From: Meandrina meandrites
Taxonomy: Eukaryota > Cnidaria > Anthozoa > Scleractinia > Meandrinidae
Length of the DNA: 64,000 nucleotides
NCBI GenBank assembly: GCA_963693305.1
Contig: OY855914.1
Span: forward strand, 10,332,903 to 10,396,902
Direction of reading: 5' to 3'
A program made the translations under genes and the position numbers. Below, piece after piece: positions 58,641-64,000 of the stretch. The notes below the pieces were generated by a model. That model saw nothing but the letters and a program-made list of their open reading frames with translations, had not been told where the DNA came from and did no database searches. Numbering within the stretch: position 1 is the first letter of the stretch; the number at the start of each line of letters is the position of its first letter.

Positions 58641-60855
58641 TTGGTGTTATCACAGATAATTACTTACATCTTTACCTTTTATTTAGGGTAGAAAATAACG
58701 CAATAGGATTTAAATTATTCTGGTACTCGATTTTTGTCCAACTTAAATAAATATTACTCGACTTCCTGGTGGATTCCGTCTTAAACCTTCTTTAATATAT
58801 AGATTTGCGCCCACTCTTTTTGTGGAAGGGAACTGGGTCCACTGGCCAAAACCGGGGACCGCAAACGAAGCTACCATCTTATTTATTGCACCGACAGAAA
58901 AAAAAGTGTTGCTTACGTACACATATAAACTGTATGCGGAAGCTAGTTGTGGGCGCAGTTTCAAGTTTCTGTTGTTCTTCTGAGGTACCTGCTATTCATA
59001 TTCCGCACAACTATCCGACCACTCCAATCCGCTAAGCTGTCGACTTCGTCCTTTACATTAAATGGCTGGTTTTCACAGTTGGGCAGTGAACTCATTTCTG
59101 TGCACCTTATGCCGTTAGCTAAGCAACGCAAAGAGCAGATCATTAATTTTCTACTGTTGATACATGACAGAGGTCCGAGGGGCTTCCATATTATAGTCTG
59201 ATGGTCGGATTTCCCTTTTTAGCACACAGAAGTTGCTATTTCAGATCACTGACTGTTGTTGTGGTGGTTTTTAGAGCCCAGAAATTGCGGGTCAAAGCCT
59301 TTAACCTTTTAATGAACTCTAGTGAGAGTTCCCACTTCCTAGCTAGCCTGGTGAAGGTTTCACGACACTCTTCTTCGCTTGTCGCTGAACCTTTACTATC
59401 CGGGGGAAGGTACAAACAATTTATGTGCGCATCTTAACACAGCCTTGCAGGCGTCCCGACGACCAAAAACGTGAGCAACTCTTACTGTTAAGTCCAACGA
59501 ACCTTGTGTGGTTTCTGGTACGTTCCACATTTAATGAATAGCGATGTCGCAATATAGTTGACAAATGCAGCTGAGATATAGTGAGGACATCCGTGTCTTC
59601 TGATCGTGAAGGTGCTATGCCCGTATTTGCCTATGTGAAATGCATGTAGAAACAATGGACCATCTGTCACTTTCTTACATTGAAGTCAATTACCTCTTTA
59701 CTGGCTCTTTGTCGTCTAGCTTCGGCCTTTCAATCTTCCATTCACCCGGATAATAAAACTGATGACACGTTCTTTATTGTCGTTTGTTAGGAAACTTTGT
59801 TCATGTTTGACTAACGATATGAGTTTTGCTGATGCAAAGCAAAATCCTTTAATAATATAATAATTAATTTTTATGCAGCTCTTATACATTGCTGTTCTAA
59901 GCGGCGCTTTACAATAATAAAAATCCATTCCTTGGTCGATGTCTCAAATGCTATAATTATATGTATCTTGCCCTGTGCATCTTCCCTCAGCATTTTGTTC
60001 ACGACTTTAACGCATCCAAAAGACACGAGCTTCTTCCGTCAATTCCGAAGCAGAACTACTGGGAACTCGTTCAGCGCCCATTTGCACATTTATTCCCTAG
60101 CAAAGTTGCAAAAGCAGCCATGTTAGTCTTGCGAAGGAAACCAAACGATAGCCAAGGTGTAACGACCACGGCTCCCAGTGGAAGCAAGAAAATATTCCCT
60201 ATCTAAGATTCTATCCTTGTGCCATTAGTTCATTAGATAATTTAACCAAGAAGAGACCAATTAGGCTTGGGTATAACTGTTGTTTCATAAGAAGCGACCT
60301 TTTTGTTCTGAACCAGTCCAGTGAAGTGTCTTTAATTGGTTTTCAAAAGATCGTGGAATTTCTTAACTTATGGGACTTTACTTCTCCACGCCTTCCTCTT
60401 TGAATGCTTTGTAGTATTTCTCACCAATATCATATGCTCTTATCAGGCTTTTGTGCGAAGTTCTTTGAGATCTTAACGAGACCCTGGTTTGCAGAGAAGG
60501 AATTGAAACAGTTTTTGGTCAGCCCAACCGCCATCGCAGAAATGGTTGTTGATAATTTTGATACAAGATCGTTGGAGGTCTGTTTGTTATAATTCATGTT
60601 CTGTTTGACTGTACCGTGCCTCTCACCTGCGCATAGTAAAGAGCAAGGTTCCTAGCGTTGTTATTCTTGCTGTGCACGCCTGGAATCATCGATCGTATGA
60701 CAGGGGGTGATAGTTCTGTATTGCAAACTACCTCAGATTGGTTGCTATCAGGCATTTTCTAACTCTATATTCATTTTGCTTCTCAAAAACACAAAGAACT
60801 TTAATCCCCCCGGATGATACCGATCACCCAATTTTGGGGGTCTGGCTCATGGACT

Positions 60856-61289
60856 ATAACTAAAACACAAGGTTTGAAACCAAACATTTAATAGTCAATG
60901 CCTGCATAAAATGTACAAAAGCGATTAAAGCTAAGAGGCTTGAAAGCAGTATTAATGAAATTTATAATTTATGCGGGGTAAGATCTGAAACCGACACATC
61001 TTCGAATTCCTTTACAAATAAAGTATAAAAAGATTATTATAGTATAATTAAACTTAAGCTAAATGCATACATTTACGTTTCTCACTTCAATTTCAAACCA
61101 GCACGAAAAGAACTACTTACAACAGTTAATTACAATTCTTACTGGTCGAGTGTCTGCGCTGTTTACAATACTTCGCTTAATTAGACTAATTTACAATATT
61201 GAGGTAAAGAATGATAATAAAAAGATATATTAACATTTCTTTTGTTGATTTCTGTACACAAAAGTTTTTAAAAGAACGATAAATTTATT
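60856..61289. other. AT-rich spacer
   Basis: Nothing recognised; includes the presumed 3' UTR region of the - strand LINE that follows. Confidence 0.4.
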
Positions 61290-61313
61290 GGAGGAGGCAT
61301 TCTTTCGTATCTT

Positions 61314-61838
61314 TTAAGGTTTGTTGTTTTCTATTTTGTATTTGAGAAAGATTTTATTTTCGAAATCCCTAGTGATGATTGGTTTATCGTGTAGTTTACA
61401 GTTATATATGTAGTATCGCATTAATAGCATTGTATAATTTAAAAATTTCTTTGCTAACTCTGTATTGTGTGAACACTTAGTGAGGCCAAAGAGTTTTTCT
61501 TCGCTAGATGGATTGAGCTGTGAATTATTTGTTGCATTAAACCATTTGATAACCTCAGTTTCGAAGGAATTAACGAAATGGCAATGTTTGAATGAATGGT
61601 CAATGGGATCTTTTTCACCACAGCATAGGCAGTCGTCATCCGGTTTGATACCAAAGCGAAATGGCTCCTTTTTAGTAACCACAATACGATGGATTAGCTT
61701 AAATTGAAATTCCCTTAATTTAGTTTCTTTACATAGATTTTTAAGGGAGGTGAATGCTTTTTTCCAGGATTCTTCATTCATGGACAAACTTACGTTCCAT
61801 CTTCTAGGGCCGGTCTGTTCAACTGTGTGGGTCTTCAC
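61314..61838 (-). pseudogene. LINE ORF2 fragment, C-terminal zinc finger
   Basis: 174 codons including FQFKLIHRIVVTKKEPFRFG and the zf-RVT motif C-x2-C-x7-H-x4-C. This is the usual last domain of L1/Tx1-type ORF2. Stop at 61314 is followed by a short 3' UTR. Confidence 0.85.
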
Positions 61839-61993
61839 ATTTAATCGTTTGTAGAAGTCGCAGGTTTTGGCCCTCTTTAAGTCTAGTTGTGTGGATTTAT
61901 CTAATTGGATGATACCATTCTCAGCGGAATATGACTCTTTCTTTACTGGATCGCTGGTTTTTGCTTTGTTTAATAAATTCTTCGGGATAGCAC

Positions 61994-62425
61994 TTATGAC
62001 CTAATAATATTGAAGGAAGTTCGATCTACACGCGTATCTCGTTTTAAATTCCGGATATGACAAGATATGGCAGTGTCATCAAGAAGGTCTTGAATAGATA
62101 GGATGCCCTTATCAAGCCACTCTCTAAAAAACATGGTTTTGCCTTCCACAAGTATCTCCTTGTTGTTGAATTGAATTAAATCTTGCGTTTGATCAAAATT
62201 GTAGAGGCTTTTCAATTCGTGAAAATATGAAAGAATACTTTGGTAAAACGAGGGCAAAAAATTAAGGTGCGTTGGATCGTAGTTACACTTTAATAAGAAA
62301 TTAGGACCTCCTAATTTGCGTAAATAATAATCTGGAACTGTTCTACAATTTTGCTTTCCGGAAGAGAGGAGTCTTGGAATCCATGCTAGCTTAAGAGCCT
62401 TAAGCATGATCTCTATATCTATCAT
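61994..62425 (-). pseudogene. LINE ORF2 fragment, post-RT region
   Basis: Encodes LKALKLAWIPRLL and WLDKGILSIQDLLDD, typical of the segment between the RT thumb and the zinc finger. It is separated by frame breaks from both neighbours. Confidence 0.8.
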
Positions 62426-62720
62426 GCGTAATCCGCCTTTGTCTATGTCCTGATATAGTCCTGATCTTTAATTTGTCTCTTTTGTTTTTCCAGAGAAAGT
62501 TAAATAGTTTCGTTTTCCTAAACGTGCGAAGCCTTCAGGGATGTTGAGAATCGAGGATGAATAAATTATCTGTGACAGACCAAGCGATTTTATTATCAAT
62601 ACTCTACCAAACAATGTAAGATCTCTCGCTCTCTACATATCAAGATTTGTCTGTAACTTTCCCAGTTTCAGATTGAAATTCCGGTCGTCATTTCCTTTTT
62701 CATCATAGGAGACATATATA

Positions 62721-63266
62721 CTAAAATTCTAACTGGAGACGAGGCCATTTTAGCTGTAAAGGATTAAGTTTGTTTTTTTCCCACTTTCCAAGCCAGATCC
62801 CTTTGGACTTTTTTATATTTAACTTTAAACCAGCTAGTATTCCAAAGTCTCCAACTGTTCTTAATGCATTTTCAGACGAGATCGTGTCCGAACAAAACAG
62901 GTTAGTATCATCCGCAAATTGACTCGGTTTAATTTCATTTCCAAATATTTTGATGCCCTCTATAGTTGGGTCTTGTCGGATCTTGTTCGACAATAGTTCT
63001 GCTGATAAAACAAATAAATATGGTGATAGGGGGCATCCTTGTCGCACACCTCTGGAAGGATTAAACCAGTTCGTAATGAAGCCATTATTTATTACTATAC
63101 TCTCAATATTTGTGTAGAAAGTTCTTATCCACCTCCTGATGCTAGATCCAAAGTTAAAGGTGTCTAAAGTCTTCATCATAAATGACCATTCAAGAGAATC
63201 GAAAGCTTTTTGGAAATCCAGCGAAATTAAGATACCGGGTATATTTTGCGACTTTGTATGTTCCAT
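62721..63266 (-). pseudogene. LINE ORF2 fragment, RT palm with FADD
   Basis: 181 codons with all palm motifs: F-x-KAFDSLEW, GVRQGCPLSPYLF and the catalytic FADDTNLF, followed by LKLNIKKSKGIWLG. The ATG here is internal; the frame continues a longer ORF broken upstream at about 63290. Confidence 0.93.
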
Positions 63267-63295
63267 GATATCAATGATTAATCTGATATTTTGGC

Positions 63296-63817
63296 CTATA
63301 TATCTGTTTGATCAGTGTGCACCAGATTTGGAAGCAACGGTTCTATTCGTTTGGCAATGACCTTAGCTGCTACCTTACTGTCTACGTTGAGTAGTGTTAT
63401 TGGACGCCAGTTTGATAATTCTAGTAGCGAGCCATCCTCCTTTGGGATTAAGGTGATGACTCCTCTACGTTGAGAAATGGTTAGTTCATTTGCATCATAT
63501 GCAGCATTGAAGCTGGCGACCATGTCTTCTCCAAATAGTTCGATAAAAAACTTATAAAATTCAACGGTGAATCCGTCTTCCCCCGGAGTTTTATTCGCCT
63601 GGAAGATATCTAATACAGTCTTACATTCCATTAGAGTTATTGGTCCTTCGATACTATCTCTCTCCTCATCCATGAGTTTAGGTATTTCCAAATGTTCAAT
63701 GAAGTCATTAATATCATTGTCATGTGTATTGTTTACAGAAGTATATAATTTTTTATAATAATTTTCAATAGCTTCTAGAATCAGATCTTTATTATATGTT
63801 GTCGAGTCATCTTCCAA
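63296..63817 (-). pseudogene. LINE ORF2 fragment, RT fingers
   Basis: Carries NKTPGEDGFTVEFYK, LIPKEDGS and NWRPITLLN. At its end the sequence jumps from HTDQT to RYIGQNIRL in another frame, so a few codons and the frame have been lost. Confidence 0.9.
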
Positions 63818-63993
63818 TCGGAGTTCCGTAATGTTTTTTTTTTGTTGTGATTCTTTTTTTCAAGGTTGAGGAAGTATTTAGTAGGACGTTCTCCATTTTC
63901 GACCCATCTACATTTGGATCTGAATATAGCCGCTCTACCTTTCTCGTCGTAGATAGATTGTAACTCCGTTTTAAGCTTTTCGTACTCTTTCAA
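63781..63993 (-). pseudogene. LINE ORF2 fragment, linker before RT
   Basis: Encodes RSKCRWVENGERPTKYFLNLE. It overlaps the next fragment in a different frame because of an indel in an A8-A10 run at 63833-63842. Confidence 0.88.
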
Positions 63994-64000
63994 GACATGG

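Larger units (their letters stand above)
57781..60855. mobile_element. 3.1-kb DNA transposon relic with long inverted ends
   Basis: Left end AGTCCATGAGCCAGA, then GGTGGTCGGTATCATC and GGGGGGATTAA, is repeated inverted at 60790-60855. A second inverted block, GAAAATACCTGATAGCAA with GTAGTTTG, lies at 57870-57905 and (inverted) 60727-60767. Together they make about 130-bp inverted ends. Flanks both show TAAC but not in exact register. The interior has only short frames (for example 58743-58964 -, 59961-60206 +, 60404-60592 +) and I recognise no transposase. Confidence 0.65.
61290..64000 (-). mobile_element. L1/Tx1-like LINE, 3' part of ORF2, decayed, runs off the window
   Basis: Read on the - strand from 64000 down: pre-RT linker (RSKCRWVENGERPTKYFLNL), RT fingers (NKTPGEDGFTVEFYK, GVITLIPKEDGS, NWRPITLLNVDSK), palm (ISLDFQKAFDSLEW, RGVRQGCPLSPYLFVL, FADDTNLF), then the post-RT region and a zf-RVT zinc finger (CLCCGEKDPIDHSFKHC). 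This is the order of L1/Tx1-clade ORF2. Frame breaks near 63800 (in an A-run), 63290, 62740 and between 62720 and 62430 show it is dead. The endonuclease end lies beyond the window. Confidence 0.93.

Overview
The window looks like nuclear DNA of an animal, most probably an anthozoan cnidarian such as a stony coral. The reasons are AT-rich sequence, genes split into small exons with GT-AG introns, tandem CUB domains, tRNA-derived SINEs, CR1-like and L1/Tx1-like LINEs, and many small inverted-repeat DNA elements. The organism is inferred from style; no marker gene proves it. There is no bacterial-type operon, CRISPR array or rRNA.

Two host genes can be read on the + strand. The first (about 5.5-10.0 kb, four readable exons) encodes a cysteine-rich, GCC2/GCC3 (ephrin-receptor-like) ectodomain joined to about nine membrane helices and a hydrophilic tail. 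Its start is uncertain. The second (31.3 kb to beyond 55.9 kb) begins with a signal-peptide exon and continues with seven complete CUB domains and half of an eighth. Every CUB domain is split into two exons with the same phases (1 in, 2 in the middle, 1 out), so the gene grew by duplicating an exon pair. Domains 5-7 are recent copies whose introns also align. The second half of CUB8 is not in the window, so this gene either runs off the end or is broken.

A long intron of the CUB gene holds a separate three-exon gene copy of an unrecognised family (33.6-35.7 kb) with two frameshifts, and a 5'-truncated LINE (41.2-42.1 kb). The interval between the genes holds a 2.4-kb array of a 17-bp unit with higher-order structure (12.4-14.9 kb), a 3.1-kb element with CAGATCTG-rich ends and purine-rich inverted arms (15.0-18.1 kb), a degenerate C-rich repeat field (23.0-24.1 kb), and several MITEs. 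One of these, at 27.7-28.3 kb, is a 621-bp near-perfect hairpin with TTAA flanks whose loop contains the start of a THAP zinc finger. This ties it to a THAP-transposase (Kolobok-like) element.

After the CUB gene come a 465-bp inverted-repeat element, a 3.1-kb element with about 130-bp inverted ends (57.8-60.9 kb), and the 3' part of a decayed L1/Tx1-like LINE on the - strand (61.3-64.0 kb, running off the window). Most other open frames are short, overlap repeats or lie antisense to exons, and were not called.
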